Below, in pieces: positions 42,487 through 42,832 of a DNA stretch of 42,832 nt. Every line of letters starts with the position of its first letter. Position 1 is the stretch's first letter. The DNA comes from an uncultured Oscillospiraceae bacterium (lineage in GTDB: Bacteria; Bacillota; Clostridia; Oscillospirales; Ruminococcaceae), in contig USBI01000011.1 in NCBI GenBank assembly GCA_900552945.1, positions 1 through 42,832 of the forward strand, written 5' to 3'. Below the pieces are notes generated by a model. The model ran no database searches. It saw only the letters and a program-made list of their open reading frames with translations, and was not told the origin of the DNA. The position numbers and the translations under genes were made by a program.

Positions 42487-42521
42487 AAAAAAGCCCGGGC
42501 TTAACAGGCACCGGGCTTTTT
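42487..42521 (+). terminator. Terminator of the hyd operon
   Basis: AAAAAAGCCCGG pairs with CCGGGCTTTTT around a 12-base loop, 108 bases past the hydF stop. Confidence 0.8.
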
Positions 42522-42530
42522 CATACAAAA

Positions 42531-42566
42531 GAAAGAACAGGCTCTGTTACCAGAACCTGTTCTTTC
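42531..42566. terminator. Second tandem hairpin
   Basis: GAAAGAACAGG and CCTGTTCTTTC form an 11-bp stem with a further 4-bp inner stem (TCTG/CAGA). Only 9 bases separate it from the first hairpin; it may terminate a minus-strand transcript from outside. Confidence 0.55.
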
Positions 42567-42832
42567 TTGAAAATAGCGGATTGTACAAGGTAGATAAAAA
42601 ATTAGGATGGTTTGCAGGAATGTTGTAGTATATTGTGTGTATTGTTTTGAATGACTACCAAAAAAGCAAGTTATGAATATGGAAAGGATGATGAAGGATT
42701 TTGTTGTGAAGCAAGTGAGTATGTAGCAAAACGTTAGAAAATAATACAACCAAAACTATTTTCAGCCAATAAATTCGTATTTACTTACTCATTTATTATG
42801 CTATAATAATATCATAATATTTCTATAAATAC
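42567..42832. other. AT-rich gene-free end with a possible promoter
   Basis: No supported gene. TATAAT at 42802-42807 with TTTACT at 42780-42785 (16-bp spacer) may drive a plus-strand gene beyond the window. Confidence 0.4.

Noticed and set aside
42501..42749. 82-aa minus-strand ORF at the window end
   Set aside because: It runs through both terminator hairpins, has low-complexity hydrophobic composition and no ribosome site.

Overview
This 42.8 kb window looks like chromosome of a spore-forming, anaerobic member of the Clostridia (Oscillospiraceae/Ruminococcaceae-like; the genus cannot be fixed from sequence alone). The evidence is a full spoIIE, the [FeFe]-hydrogenase maturation set hydE-hydG-hydF, oxygen-sensitive thiazole synthesis through ThiH instead of ThiO, Gram-positive Shine-Dalgarno sites, many TTG/GTG starts, and abundant intrinsic terminators. 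No rRNA, tRNA, CRISPR array or complete insertion sequence is visible.

Layout. (1) 1-3.2 kb is an AT-rich accessory stretch: a small lipoprotein, an Xre-type regulator, a serine recombinase lacking a normal start codon, and a WG-repeat lipoprotein. (2) 3.2-11.1 kb is a carbohydrate locus: an (alpha/alpha)6-barrel glycosidase, a GH31 alpha-glycosidase and a bimodular GH43 enzyme, all without signal peptides, with a divergent AraC-type regulator; intracellular breakdown of imported plant-derived oligosaccharides is likely. (3) 11.2-14.6 kb: a sigma-70/ECF-like factor coupled to an unrecognised cysteine-containing protein, then a MATE exporter. (4) 14.7-20.1 kb: a TPP riboswitch with terminator controls thiE-thiD-thiS-thiF-thiG-thiH-tenI. 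The TenI-like protein carries a 38-residue in-frame insertion.

(5) 20.2-23.1 kb is a small phage-derived island: a lone baseplate/receptor-binding-type protein behind a structured leader, a cysteine-rich protein, and two divergent Xre regulators sharing a lambda-like switch with three related operators. (6) 23.2-30 kb is core: corA-like transporter, spoIIE (promoter with the atypical 21-bp spacing and a 0A-like box), gltX, and mutY, which appears to start with CTG. (7) 29.9-37.8 kb: flavin reductase, RlmA-type methyltransferase, two TIM-barrel sugar isomerase/epimerases, HAD phosphatase, GH36 alpha-galactosidase, uracil-DNA glycosylase and a Nudix hydrolase.

(8) 38.1-42.4 kb: the hydrogenase maturation operon (TM1266-type protein, hydE, hydG, hydF). 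It is preceded by a palindromic operator candidate, a sigma-A-like promoter and a roughly 140-nt GC-rich leader ending in a strong terminator. I could not match that leader to a known riboswitch class. The strongest leads for something undescribed are the hyd leader, the TenI insertion, the sigma-factor/unknown-protein pair, and the orphan phage receptor-binding island.
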